Shown here: one piece after another, positions 25,905 to 34,917 of the stretch
Layout of the letters: each line of letters opens with the position of its first letter
Numbering within the stretch: the first letter of the stretch is position 1
Assembly: GCF_965204125.1 (NCBI RefSeq)
Contig: NZ_OZ241968.1
Coordinates: forward strand, 2,728,001-2,792,000
Source of the DNA: Poriferisodalis sp965204125
Lineage (GTDB): Bacteria; Actinomycetota; Acidimicrobiia; Acidimicrobiales; Poriferisodalaceae
Direction of reading: 5' to 3'
Length of the DNA: 64,000 nucleotides
Program-made: the position numbers and the translations under genes
Notes under the pieces: generated by a model
Databases searched by the model: none
What the model was told of the DNA's origin: nothing
What the model saw: only the letters and a program-made list of their open reading frames with translations

Positions 25905-26828
25905 ATGCAGACCTTGCGAATCGCGGTCACCGGCATTCGAGGGCTGATCGGCGGTGCACTCGCCGCGAGTCTGCGCGCGGACGGTCACGAGGTGGTCGGC
26001 ATCTCGCGACGGCCCGGCTCGGTTGATGCTTCGAGCGCCGCCGACGGGGCTGGCCAATCGACGGTCGCGTGGGACGTGGCCGAGGGGACTATCGACGCAT
26101 CTGCGCTCGAGGGGCTTGATGCCATCGTCCACTTGGCGGGGGAGAGCATCGGAGGGCGGTGGACCGCTGCGCGCAAGGCAGCGATCATGTCGAGCCGCAT
26201 CGATTCCACCCGCCTGCTTGGCGGGGTCATCGGTGAGCTCGAGGCCAAGCCATCGGTGTTCGTGTGCGGCTCGGCGATCGGCTTCTATGGCAACCGGGGC
26301 GACGAGGAGCTGACGGAGCGGTCGCTGCCGGGCGACGGCTTCTTGGCCGACGTGTGCATGCGCTGGGAGCGTGCTGCGGTGCCGATCTCCGATGCCGGGG
26401 TGCGATTGGTGCGCATCCGCACCGGTCTCGTCCTGGGTCCCGGCGCAGACGCCATCGAGCGGATGGCGAGGATCACGCGGCTCGGTGCCGGCGGTCCCTT
26501 GGGAACCGGCCGTCAATGGTGGAGCTGGATCAGCCTGGACGACGAGGTGCGAGCCATCCGTCATCTCATCGGCAGCGACGCCACCGGTGCGTTCAACCTG
26601 ACAGCCCCCAACCCGGTGCGCCAGCGCGACTTCCAGCGTGCGCTGAGCGCAGCGCTAGGACGCCCATCGTTCATGCCGGCGCCGAAGTTCGCGATCCGTG
26701 CAGCGCTCGGCGAGATGGGCCAAGCACTGCTGCTCGACTCAACTCGGGTGGTTCCCGATGCCCTCACCGAGGACGGCTTCGAGTTCAGCCACCCCGACCT
26801 CGCTACCGCGCTCGCTGCCGCCATCTGA
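25905..26828 (+). CDS. TIGR01777 family NAD-dependent epimerase-like protein
   Basis: A 307-residue extended short-chain dehydrogenase relative. RIAVTGIRGLIGGAL is the Rossmann glycine motif, IVHLAGESIGGRWT and SAIGFYGNRGDE are hallmarks of the TIGR01777/SDR39U1 group, and WWSWISLDDEVRAI belongs to the middle of that family. The C-terminal DUF1731-like part (GRPSFMPAPKFAIR) is present. The ATG at 25905 starts directly at the Rossmann strand. The reaction is not established. Confidence 0.87.
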   Translation: MQTLRIAVTGIRGLIGGALAASLRADGHEVVGISRRPGSVDASSAADGAGQSTVAWDVAEGTIDASALEGLDAIVHLAGESIGGRWTAARKAAIMSSRIDSTRLLGGVIGELEAKPSVFVCGSAIGFYGNRGDEELTERSLPGDGFLADVCMRWERAAVPISDAGVRLVRIRTGLVLGPGADAIERMARITRLGAGGPLGTGRQWWSWISLDDEVRAIRHLIGSDATGAFNLTAPNPVRQRDFQRALSAALGRPSFMPAPKFAIRAALGEMGQALLLDSTRVVPDALTEDGFEFSHPDLATALAAAI

Positions 26829-26866
26829 CAGATCGCCTTGCCGGCCTCGCGTGGCGTTCGGGCTTC

Positions 26867-26872
26867 TAGCGT
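26867..26872 (+). promoter_or_regulatory. -10 box for a leaderless penicillin acylase transcript
   Basis: TAGCGT ends seven bases before the ATG at 26880, the distance expected when transcription starts on the initiation codon. No clear -35 was seen. Confidence 0.5.
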
Positions 26873-26879
26873 GAGCGCC

Positions 26880-29153
26880 ATGGTGCAGGGCGATGGATCC
26901 GGAAGTGGCCAGGAGGCCGGCGCGCTGGGCGTGACGGTCCGGCGTGACCGGTGGGGCATCGCCCATGTCGAGGCGCCGTCGGCTGCGGCTGCGTTCGCAG
27001 CGCAGGGCTGGGTGGCGGCCGACGACCGGATCTGGCAGATGGAGTGGGACCGGCGCCGGGCGCTGGGGCGCTGGGCTGAGGTGGTCGGGATGGCCGGTGC
27101 CCGAGAGGATGCCTTCTTCCGCCGGCTCGGCCTGGCCGCGATTTCCCAGGCCGATTACGCGGCGCTCAACGGGCGTACGCAGGCGATGTGCGAGGCCTAT
27201 GCGCGGGGCGTGAACCGCTGGCTCGCCGGACGCGAGGACACGCTGCCGGCCGAATTCGAGTATCACTCGGCGCCGCCCGAGCCCTGGGAGCCGTGGCACT
27301 GCGTGGCCGTGTACAAGCTGCGCCACATCTTCATGGGCACGCTTACCCGCAAGCTGTGGCGGGGGCGGATCATGGCCCAAGCCGGTCCTGACGCCGTGAT
27401 GGCCACGGTCGGCGACATCGAAGCCGATGCGGCGATAGTGCCGGGAACGGGTCCCCGACCCGAACTGCTTGCCGACGCGGCGAACGTGCTCGATTCGAGC
27501 GGGGCCGACATGGCGGCGCTGGCAGCGGCGATGGACTCCGACGGGGCGTCCAACTCGTGGGCGCTCAGCGGAGAGCGCACTGCCAGCGGCAAGCCGCTGC
27601 TGGCGGGCGATCCGCACCGCGGCATCGAGTTCCCGAACGTGTACCACCAGTGCCACCTGCGCTGCGACGAGTTCGACGCGATCGGCATGGGCTTCCCCGG
27701 CGTGCCCGGCTTCCCGCACTTCGGCCACAACGCCGAGGTGGCCTGGGGCATCACGCACGGCATGTGCGACGACACCGACGTGTTCGTGGAGCGCTTCGAG
27801 CCTGGCTCGACACTGGGTGAGCCGTGGCGTACCGAGGAGCTCGACATCCGGGGCGAGGGCACGGTCGAGGTGTTGTGCGGCTCCACGCCGAGAGGACCAG
27901 TGGTGTTGGGCGATCCCGCCGACGGTGTCGCGCTGTCGATGCAGTGGACCGGCATGTTCGGCCCAGACACGACGCTGGATGCCCTCTGGCCGATGCTTGT
28001 CGCGGGATCGACGGCCGAGCTGGTCGAGGCGGTCAGGCCGTGGGTGCTGCCGGTCAACAATCTGCTGGCGGCCGACCGGGCCGGGTCGATCACATTCAAG
28101 ATCCGGGGACGCGTGGTCGAACGCCGGCCGGCGAGCCGCTGGACGCCGGTGCCGGGTACCGATGAGTTCGCATGGGACGGCCTCGAGCCAGTTCCCTTCG
28201 AGGACCTGCCGGAATGGACCGACCCTGAACGCGGCTTCCTCGTCACGGCCAACAACCGCACCGCCGACGGCGGCCCGTACATCTCGCTGGACTTCGCCGG
28301 CCCCAGCCGCCACGACCGCATCTGCGAGCTGCTGGCGCCGATGACGGGTGCCACGGTGGACGACATGAGCGCCGTCCACGGCGACGTGACCTCGCTCGTG
28401 GCAGCCAATGTGCTGGGCCTGATCACCGAATACGCGGTCGAGTGCGGTCACGAGCTCTCGCACACGCTGCTCGACATGCTTGCCGACTGGGACCAGCGCA
28501 TGACCGCCGATTCGGCGCCGGCAACGATCTACGCGGTCATCAAGCGGCGGCTCATCGAGGCGATCATCGAACGCCTCGGCATCGCCGGGGCTCAGCTGGG
28601 CGCCGCGGGGTGGCCGCCTGCGGCGGAGGCCAGCCGGATGGCGGCGGGCGCCGCCACGCGCATGCTCTGTGAACGCAACCTCGATGTGGTTCCGGGGCTC
28701 GACAACCCCATCGGCCGGCGCATGGCCGCCAGCGCCTGTGTCGACGAGACCGCCGCCGAGTTGACCCAGCGGCTCGGCGCCGATCCGCAGGAGTGGACAT
28801 GGGGGAAGGTGCATCGGATGGCCTCGCCGCACCCGCTCGCATCAACGCTCGCCGCGGCGCGCGACCTGCACCCGCCGGTCGACGGCTGCGCCGGCGACGG
28901 CGACACGGTCCGACAGGGCGGCACCGCGCCCGAGACAGGCGAGCGGGCCATCCACGGCTCGGTTGCCCGGTACGCATTCGACCTCGGCGACTGGGACAAC
29001 TCCGGTTGGGTGGTCCCCCATGGCGTGTCGGGTGTGCGCAACAGCGGCCACGATCTCGACCAACGCCAGGCCTGGCTCGACTGCGAGCTCATACCGATGG
29101 CGTACAGCCCGCAATCAGTGGCCTCAGTCACCACCCATGAGCACGAGATCTAG
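26880..29153 (+). CDS. Penicillin acylase family Ntn-hydrolase
   Basis: A 757-residue precursor of the penicillin acylase family, normally cut autocatalytically into two chains. The cleavage-site nucleophile is probably Ser224 in DGASNSWALSG, matching the SN(x)W start of beta chains. It is followed by GKPLLAGDPH and by HFGHNAEVAWGITHG, both typical. No signal peptide is visible, unlike periplasmic penicillin G acylases. Likely chemistry is amide or acyl-homoserine-lactone hydrolysis; the substrate is not determined. The ATG at 26880 is supported by the leaderless-type box. Confidence 0.88.
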   Translation: MVQGDGSGSGQEAGALGVTVRRDRWGIAHVEAPSAAAAFAAQGWVAADDRIWQMEWDRRRALGRWAEVVGMAGAREDAFFRRLGLAAISQADYAALNGRTQAMCEAYARGVNRWLAGREDTLPAEFEYHSAPPEPWEPWHCVAVYKLRHIFMGTLTRKLWRGRIMAQAGPDAVMATVGDIEADAAIVPGTGPRPELLADAANVLDSSGADMAALAAAMDSDGASNSWALSGERTASGKPLLAGDPHRGIEFPNVYHQCHLRCDEFDAIGMGFPGVPGFPHFGHNAEVAWGITHGMCDDTDVFVERFEPGSTLGEPWRTEELDIRGEGTVEVLCGSTPRGPVVLGDPADGVALSMQWTGMFGPDTTLDALWPMLVAGSTAELVEAVRPWVLPVNNLLAADRAGSITFKIRGRVVERRPASRWTPVPGTDEFAWDGLEPVPFEDLPEWTDPERGFLVTANNRTADGGPYISLDFAGPSRHDRICELLAPMTGATVDDMSAVHGDVTSLVAANVLGLITEYAVECGHELSHTLLDMLADWDQRMTADSAPATIYAVIKRRLIEAIIERLGIAGAQLGAAGWPPAAEASRMAAGAATRMLCERNLDVVPGLDNPIGRRMAASACVDETAAELTQRLGADPQEWTWGKVHRMASPHPLASTLAAARDLHPPVDGCAGDGDTVRQGGTAPETGERAIHGSVARYAFDLGDWDNSGWVVPHGVSGVRNSGHDLDQRQAWLDCELIPMAYSPQSVASVTTHEHEI

Positions 29154-29207
29154 CCAGGCGCTGCCGCTGCACCGCAGCTGCTTCGACCTGACCGCAACGA
29201 GGTCATC

Positions 29208-30119
29208 GTGAGCGTAGACCCAGCCGCCACGCGAATCCTCCGTCGGCACCAGCTGTCGCCCGAAGCTGCCGCATACCGGGCCCGGCGCAGGCCGTCGGTG
29301 CCGATCCAGATTCCGGACCTGACGGACTTGGCGGCGGTCGCTCGCTGGCGGGCTGCGACCAATGCACTGTGGGGCGAGGACGACGATCCTGCGGTGCCTC
29401 ACCGGCAGGAGATGGTTGGCGGCGTGGGGTGTCTAGTGGCTGGCCCGCCACCCGACGCCGGATCGCCGACCGTGGTCTACGTGCACGGAGGCGGCTACGT
29501 GCTGGGCAGCGCTGCGGTGGCGATCCCGATCACCGCCCGCTTGGCCCGGACCCTGCGTGTGGTCTCGGTGGACTATCGCCGACCGCCCGAGCATCCGTTC
29601 CCGGCAGCGCTGGACGACGTTTTGGCCGTGTGTCTCGCGCTCGCCGCTGAGGGCACGCCTGTGGCGCTCGCCGGCGATTCATCCGGTGGAGCGCTCGCGC
29701 TGAGCGCTGCGGTGATGGCTGTGGCTGAGGGCGTGGCGCCTGTCGCCGCAGTGCTGTTTAGCCCGGTGCTGGACCATGTTTCTGTGCCCGGTCGTCCATC
29801 CCCGGGTGATGACGAGCGCCGCCTCATCGACTGCTACACGGGCGACACCGACCCTGCCGACCCTCGCCTGTCGCCGCTACGCGCTGAGCTCAGCGGATTG
29901 TGCCCCGTGCTCGTCAATGCAGCTGCCGACGAGCCGCTGGCGGCCCAAGCCGTTGAACTGCAACGCCGGGCGGCGGCCGCCGGCGTCGACGTCACGCTCG
30001 ACCTCTGGGAGCACATGTGGCACACGTGGCACTACCACGACCTGCCCGAGGCCGACCTGGCGCTCGCCGAAGCCGCTGCCTTTCTAGCAGCGCCTCTCAG
30101 CTCGTCAGGTGGGACGTAA
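29208..30119 (+). CDS. Alpha/beta hydrolase, hormone-sensitive-lipase type
   Basis: A 303-residue esterase-like protein. VYVHGGGYVLGS (about 89) is the HGGG oxyanion loop and LAGDSSGGALA (about 152) the nucleophile elbow of the HSL family. The acid is probably Asp in NAADEPLAA, and His lies near HMWHTWHY. GTG start with GAGG upstream. It overlaps the convergent hydrolase gene by 23 bases. The substrate is likely a small ester. Confidence 0.85.
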   Translation: MSVDPAATRILRRHQLSPEAAAYRARRRPSVPIQIPDLTDLAAVARWRAATNALWGEDDDPAVPHRQEMVGGVGCLVAGPPPDAGSPTVVYVHGGGYVLGSAAVAIPITARLARTLRVVSVDYRRPPEHPFPAALDDVLAVCLALAAEGTPVALAGDSSGGALALSAAVMAVAEGVAPVAAVLFSPVLDHVSVPGRPSPGDDERRLIDCYTGDTDPADPRLSPLRAELSGLCPVLVNAAADEPLAAQAVELQRRAAAAGVDVTLDLWEHMWHTWHYHDLPEADLALAEAAAFLAAPLSSSGGT

Positions 30120-30957
30120 CGGCGGCGACGACGGCTGCTGACTGCTCGTAAGGGAGCATGTGTCCGGCACCATCGACCAGCTCGACGGTCGCGTCGGGCA
30201 GGGCTGCCTGCCATGCGTCGGCATATGCGGGTGGGATCAGCCGGTCCTGTTGGCCCCACACCAGCAGCGTTGGCACTGTCACCCGGTATGCCCGCTCGGA
30301 GAAGCGCCGGTTGGGGATCGGGAACAGGATCTTGCCGGCCATGCCCTGCTGGCGAGCCCGCGCCACCATGAAGCGCGTCAGCGTGGCGTTGTCGGAGAAG
30401 TCGGCACCGCCGGTCAGCACTTCCTCGCCGACGTTGGGATCGGCGAAGAGCACCTCGGCGAGCTGGTAGGGGAGCATCGCGAAGATGTCGGGAATCGGGT
30501 GGTCGCCCAGCCACATCCCCGCAGGGCACAGCAAGGCCATCCGAGCCACCGACTGGGGCGCCAGCGCCGCCATCTCCGCAGCGATCATGCCGCCCATCGA
30601 GTGGCCCATCAGGTGCAGCTCGCCAGCGCCGTCGTCCCGCAGCAGGCCCATCTCGGTGGCAACGTCCCAGCCGTGCAACGCGAAGTCCTGCATGTCTGAC
30701 AGACGGTCCTCGTCGGTGTGCTCGCTCCAGGCGGGCCACACCGGTGCCACCACCCGCAGCCCGGCAGCGACCAGTCCGTCGAGCACAGGCTCGCCAGGCA
30801 GCCAGCCGCCTGCGCCGTGCAGCGCCATGACCGTCGCAGCGCCGGCCGAAGCGCCGCCCGCGGGCTCGTAGACGCGCACTGGCGCCGTCACGCCCCGCCG
30901 CGTCGTGATGACTACCTCTTCGAAGACCGGCGCCGGCGCCGTCTCGGTGGCGCTCAT
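30097..30957 (-). CDS. Alpha/beta hydrolase
   Basis: A 286-residue hydrolase. ALHGAGGWLPG gives the oxyanion region, LMGHSMGGMI the nucleophile Ser, WGQQDRLIPP the acid and DGAGHMLPYE the His. Its ATG overlaps the stop of the LLM gene by four bases (ATGA), so the two are translationally coupled and probably work in one pathway. The coupling suggests hydrolysis of an ester or lactone formed by the monooxygenase, as in Baeyer-Villiger-type routes; this is inference. Confidence 0.86.
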   Translation of the reverse strand: MSATETAPAPVFEEVVITTRRGVTAPVRVYEPAGGASAGAATVMALHGAGGWLPGEPVLDGLVAAGLRVVAPVWPAWSEHTDEDRLSDMQDFALHGWDVATEMGLLRDDGAGELHLMGHSMGGMIAAEMAALAPQSVARMALLCPAGMWLGDHPIPDIFAMLPYQLAEVLFADPNVGEEVLTGGADFSDNATLTRFMVARARQQGMAGKILFPIPNRRFSERAYRVTVPTLLVWGQQDRLIPPAYADAWQAALPDATVELVDGAGHMLPYEQSAAVVAAVTSHLTS

Positions 30958-32237
30958 GCCACCGGACCCTTGGGCGCCTCGGGGTAGCGGCGGGCGTCGG
31001 CCATGGTGTCCTCGGGACGCACCCGGTCATCCATCGGCTTGCACCACCAGTCCTCCGCGTCGGCGAACTCGTCGCCCCAGATGCCGCGCAGGCCGGGCAT
31101 CACCTTCTCTGCGAAGAGCTGGCTCGAATAGCGGGTCTTCCAGTCGGGCATGTTGCCCATGTGCAGCAGGCAGAACACCGTGCCCACCCGCAGCCGCTTG
31201 ATCATGTCTTCCATGCGCTCGCGCACGGTGTCGGGCGAGCCTGCGATGACGTAGCCGCCTTCCACCAGGTCCTTCCAGGTCAGCCGCTTGAACAGCGCCT
31301 GGTTCTCCTTGCGGAACTGGTCGAGCTTGCCCGCCTGGATGGTCTTGACCGTCCGGTAGCCGGGCGGGTCGGCGAAGCCGGGGAACACATGCAGGCAGCG
31401 GTTGAAGAAATACAGCATGTGCTCGCTGTAGAGCTCCTCGGCCTCGGCGTCGGTGGCCGCAGTGCAGATGATCTGCGCGAACCCTGCGCGCCCCGGCGTC
31501 ATGGACTTGTCAAGCTCGCCGACACGGTTCCAGTACCCGTCCATCAGCGTCTGGCCTGCGAGGTACCCGTTGAAGCTGAGGTAGGAGTAGTTGTAGTCAT
31601 TCTCCAAGCAGAAGTCCCACGTCTCGATCGACCCGCCGCCGGGGATGTAGATCGGCGGGTGCGGCTGCTGGATCGGCTTGGGCCAGCAGTTCACGTAGCG
31701 CAGCTGGGTGTACTTGCCGTCGAATGCGAACACGTCGGGGTTGGTCCACGCCTCCATGATCAAGTCGTGGGCCTCGTAGTACTTCTCACGGGTCAGCGCG
31801 GGGATCTGCCCGTAGGTGAAGTTGGTGTCCATCGGCGTGCCCACCGGGAAGCCCGCCACCAGCCGCCCGCCGCTCAGGCAGTCGAGCATGGCGAACTCCT
31901 CGGCCACTCGGTGCGGCGGGTTGTACAGGGCGATCGAGTTGCCGATCACGCAGATCGCCGCCTGTGAGGTCCGCCGGGCCAGGCCCGCAGCGATGATGTT
32001 GGGGCTCGGCATGATGCCGTAGCCGTTCTGGTGATGCTCGTTGACACCGATGCCGTCGAAGCCGAGCTCGTCAGCGAACTCGAGCTGGTCCATGTACTCG
32101 TGGTAGACGCCGTTGGCGCGCTCGGGGTCGAATAGCGAGCCGTCGATGTCCACCCAGACCGACCGGTGCTCGGTCTTGAAGTCGTCGGGCAGATCGGGCC
32201 ACGGCATCAGGTTGAACCAGCAGAACTTGACGGTCAT
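30954..32237 (-). CDS. LLM-class flavin-dependent monooxygenase
   Basis: A 427-residue luciferase-like protein. EFADELGFDGIGVNEHHQNG (about 53) is the strand and His motif of bacterial luciferase relatives, and FAMLDCLSGGRLVAGFPVG is another signature. GYVIAGSPDTVRERM is the usual C-terminal segment. It uses reduced flavin supplied by a reductase not present here. It lies between P450 and hydrolase genes on one strand: 47 nt after the P450 stop, with a 4-base overlap with the hydrolase. Confidence 0.88.
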   Translation of the reverse strand: MTVKFCWFNLMPWPDLPDDFKTEHRSVWVDIDGSLFDPERANGVYHEYMDQLEFADELGFDGIGVNEHHQNGYGIMPSPNIIAAGLARRTSQAAICVIGNSIALYNPPHRVAEEFAMLDCLSGGRLVAGFPVGTPMDTNFTYGQIPALTREKYYEAHDLIMEAWTNPDVFAFDGKYTQLRYVNCWPKPIQQPHPPIYIPGGGSIETWDFCLENDYNYSYLSFNGYLAGQTLMDGYWNRVGELDKSMTPGRAGFAQIICTAATDAEAEELYSEHMLYFFNRCLHVFPGFADPPGYRTVKTIQAGKLDQFRKENQALFKRLTWKDLVEGGYVIAGSPDTVRERMEDMIKRLRVGTVFCLLHMGNMPDWKTRYSSQLFAEKVMPGLRGIWGDEFADAEDWWCKPMDDRVRPEDTMADARRYPEAPKGPVA

Positions 32238-32284
32238 GTGGGGACTCCTTCAGGGCTTGGGCTCAGGCGAAGCAATGGTCGCGG

Positions 32285-33607
32285 CTACCGCCGGGTGACT
32301 TGGACGGGGAGGTGGGTGTAGCCGTGAATGAACGACGAGAGCGAGCGCTCGGGCTCGGCTTGGACTTCGATGCGCTCGAAGCGCGGCAGGATCTCCTCCC
32401 ACAGCACCCTTAGCTGCAGCTCGGCCAGCCGGCTGCCGAGGCAGTAGTGAAAGCCGTAGCCGAACGAGAGATGACTGGCGGCGTTGTGACGCTCGATGTC
32501 GAGGTCGTCGGCATTGTCGCCGAAGACGTCCTCGTCTCGATTGGCCGACACGTACCACATCAGGACCTGATCGTCCTTGCGGATCTGCTTGCCCCCGACC
32601 TCGCAGTCCTTCGTGGCAGTCCGCCGCATGTACGACAGCGGTGTCTGCCAGCGGATGATCTCCGGCACGAAGCCGGCGATGAGATCGGGATTCGCCATGA
32701 GCTTGTCGTACTGATCGGGGTACTTGTTGAGCGCATACACGCTGCCCGACATGGTGTTGCGTGTGGTGTCGTTGCCGCCCACGATCAGCAGGATCAGATT
32801 GCCGAGGTGGGCTGCGGCGGGAAGGTGGCTGGTGGCATCGCCGTGGACCAGCATCGAGATCATGTCGTTGCCGGGGTTGGTCCGCCGCTCTTCCCAGAGC
32901 CGCTCGAAGTACGGGAGGCAGTCGGAGAACTCCTCACGCCGCTGGGCGCTTGTCTCGACGATCCCGTCCGGACCGGGGATAGTGGTGACCAGGTCGGACC
33001 AGCGGGTGAGCTTGCGGCGGTCTTCTAGCGGGAAGTCGAACAGGGTCGCCAGCATCAGCGTGGTCAGCTCGACCGACACGGTGTCGACCCAGTCGAACGT
33101 CTCGCCCTCCGGCAGGGAGTCGAGCACCTTGGCCGCGCGCTCCCGGATGAGCGACTCGAGGTCTCGCAGGTTGGTCGGGGCCATCATCGGCTGGACAGTG
33201 CGACGCTGGGGGCGGTGCTCGGGCGCGTCCATGGTGATGAACGAGTCCAGCGGTGTCGTCGGCGGCAAGTCGGTGTCTGGGGGCGGTCCGACTGTGATGC
33301 CGTGAGCCGAGCAGAACGTCTCGTCGTCGCTCTCCACCTCGCGCACGTCGGCCCATTTCGTGACCGACCAATAGCGTCCTGCCGAACCCAGCTCGTTGAA
33401 GTGGACAGGATCTTCCCGGCGCAGGCGTGCGAAGTGGTCGTGCCAGCGATCCTCGCGAAACAGATGAGGGTTCAGCGGGTTGATCTCGTCGATGGCGAGA
33501 TCGGCAGCGTGTGGGACGCCCGCGCCGAAGTGCGCTTGCTCACGATCGGGATTCACCGCGCCGCCGGCCCGCCATTCCTCCCGTTCAGCCTCGGTTGCAA
33601 CCGCCAT
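32285..33607 (-). CDS. Cytochrome P450
   Basis: A 440-residue soluble P450. The I-helix oxygen motif IVGGNDTTRN (about 248), the E-x-x-R motif in VPEIIRWQTP and the heme loop FGYGFHYCLGSRLA with Cys389 are all intact. The sequence around the heme resembles actinobacterial steroid or terpene P450s such as the CYP125 and CYP111 groups, which needs alignment to confirm. GAGGGAG lies before the ATG at 33607. It is in a minus-strand series with an acyl-CoA dehydrogenase upstream; ferredoxin and reductase genes are not in the window. Confidence 0.9.
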   Translation of the reverse strand: MAVATEAEREEWRAGGAVNPDREQAHFGAGVPHAADLAIDEINPLNPHLFREDRWHDHFARLRREDPVHFNELGSAGRYWSVTKWADVREVESDDETFCSAHGITVGPPPDTDLPPTTPLDSFITMDAPEHRPQRRTVQPMMAPTNLRDLESLIRERAAKVLDSLPEGETFDWVDTVSVELTTLMLATLFDFPLEDRRKLTRWSDLVTTIPGPDGIVETSAQRREEFSDCLPYFERLWEERRTNPGNDMISMLVHGDATSHLPAAAHLGNLILLIVGGNDTTRNTMSGSVYALNKYPDQYDKLMANPDLIAGFVPEIIRWQTPLSYMRRTATKDCEVGGKQIRKDDQVLMWYVSANRDEDVFGDNADDLDIERHNAASHLSFGYGFHYCLGSRLAELQLRVLWEEILPRFERIEVQAEPERSLSSFIHGYTHLPVQVTRR

Positions 33608-33681
33608 GTCGGCTCCCTCGCCACTCTGTGCTCTGCGCAGGGCTGTGTCCCGGCCGCGTGACGCCGACCGGCCCGCCAACT

Positions 33682-34830
33682 TTACGGCGACGGCTCGCGA
33701 GGCAGGCCGAGCACCCGCTCGCCGATGATGTTGCGCTGGATCTCGCTGGTGCCCCCGGCGATGCGCATGCCCGGCGCGTACAGGAATGCCTCAGTCTCGT
33801 CTGAAGCCAGCATCGCATCGGCGCCGCGCAGGCTGGCACCGATGGCGACCTCGTCGTAGCCGAGTTCGCTGTTGGCCAGCTTGGCCACTGGCGCCATGCG
33901 CGGATCAGCGCCGTGCAGCTCCATCAGCGCCGCCAGGGCGTTGCCCCGGGAGTGCAGCTCAGCGAGCGACTGCCGACCCAACGGTCCCGCATCGCCTGCG
34001 GCTTCGATCATCTTGGCGAGGCGTTTGCGGAGGCTGATGACCCCTGACAAGCCGGCACCGCCGCGCTCGTCTTCCAGCACCGCCATCGCGACGCCCCAGC
34101 CGCCGCCGCGCTCGCCCAGCAGCGCGTCCGCGGGCATGGCGACGTCGTCGAAGAAGACCTCGCAGAACTCGCTGTCGCCGGTCATCTGCTTGATCGGACG
34201 CACTTCGATGCCGGGCAGCGTCATGTCGAGCAGGAAGAAGCTGATGCCGCGGTGCTTGGGGGCATCGGGTTCGGTGCGGGCCATCAAGATGCCGTACTCG
34301 GCGAACTGCGCGTTCGACGACCACACCTTCTGGCCGTTCAGCACGTAGTGACTGCCGTCGGGCACCGCAGCCGAGGTGAGTCCGCCCAAGTCCGAGCCGT
34401 TGCCCGGCTCGCTGAACAGCTGGCACCACAGCACCTCGCCCGTCAGGATCGGACGCAGGAACTGCTCACGCTGGCGCTCGGTGCCGGTGCGCATGATGGC
34501 CTCGCCCGCCAGCACGATCCCCTGCAGGTTCAGGTAGGGGGCAACGCTTGCGCGTTCGCATTCCTCCATCCACACGCCGGTGTGCGCCCGGGAGAGCCCG
34601 CGACCACCGTGCTCCGTCGGCCAATGCAGCCCGGCCCAGCCGTGGTCGTAGCAGTATCGCTGCCAGACACGCGCCTGATCATGCAGCGCGGGCACCAAGA
34701 TCGCTCCATACGCGGGGCACGCCACGCCGGTTTCGACGGCGTCGCGCAGGAATGCAGCCGTCGTCTCGCGGAACGTCTCAAGATCGACGGCCGTCGATGG
34801 ACCGGCGGATGTGTCAGTTGCCGCGTTCAT
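33682..34830 (-). CDS. Acyl-CoA dehydrogenase
   Basis: A 382-residue acyl-CoA dehydrogenase. WCQLFSEPGNGSDLGG (about 132) binds flavin, VLNGQKVWSSNAQFAEYG follows, and GGTSEIQRNIIGERVLGLPR is the C-terminal signature. The SEIQRNII form is common in actinobacterial FadE proteins. The start MNAATDTSAGP at 34830 is used as the first Met before the domain; the longer frame overlaps the divergent peptidase promoter. It is first in the minus-strand cluster and probably acts on a CoA thioester produced from the P450 product. Confidence 0.88.
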   Translation of the reverse strand: MNAATDTSAGPSTAVDLETFRETTAAFLRDAVETGVACPAYGAILVPALHDQARVWQRYCYDHGWAGLHWPTEHGGRGLSRAHTGVWMEECERASVAPYLNLQGIVLAGEAIMRTGTERQREQFLRPILTGEVLWCQLFSEPGNGSDLGGLTSAAVPDGSHYVLNGQKVWSSNAQFAEYGILMARTEPDAPKHRGISFFLLDMTLPGIEVRPIKQMTGDSEFCEVFFDDVAMPADALLGERGGGWGVAMAVLEDERGGAGLSGVISLRKRLAKMIEAAGDAGPLGRQSLAELHSRGNALAALMELHGADPRMAPVAKLANSELGYDEVAIGASLRGADAMLASDETEAFLYAPGMRIAGGTSEIQRNIIGERVLGLPREPSP

Positions 34831-34905
34831 GACGTTCACCGTAGCCGTGGCTGTGCAGCTGCGACCAAGATCGCTGGCTCGCCATCCGGGGTGCAAGCGC
34901 AGTCG

Positions 34906-34911
34906 TAACAT
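34906..34911 (+). promoter_or_regulatory. -10 box for a leaderless M20 peptidase transcript
   Basis: TAACAT ends six bases before the ATG at 34918, with no room for a Shine-Dalgarno site. Confidence 0.45.
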
Positions 34912-34917
34912 CGCCAT

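Noticed and set aside
29208..30957. Frameshifted single hydrolase spanning 29208-30957
   Set aside because: The two hydrolases are on opposite strands with separate complete triads; the 23-base overlap is convergent.
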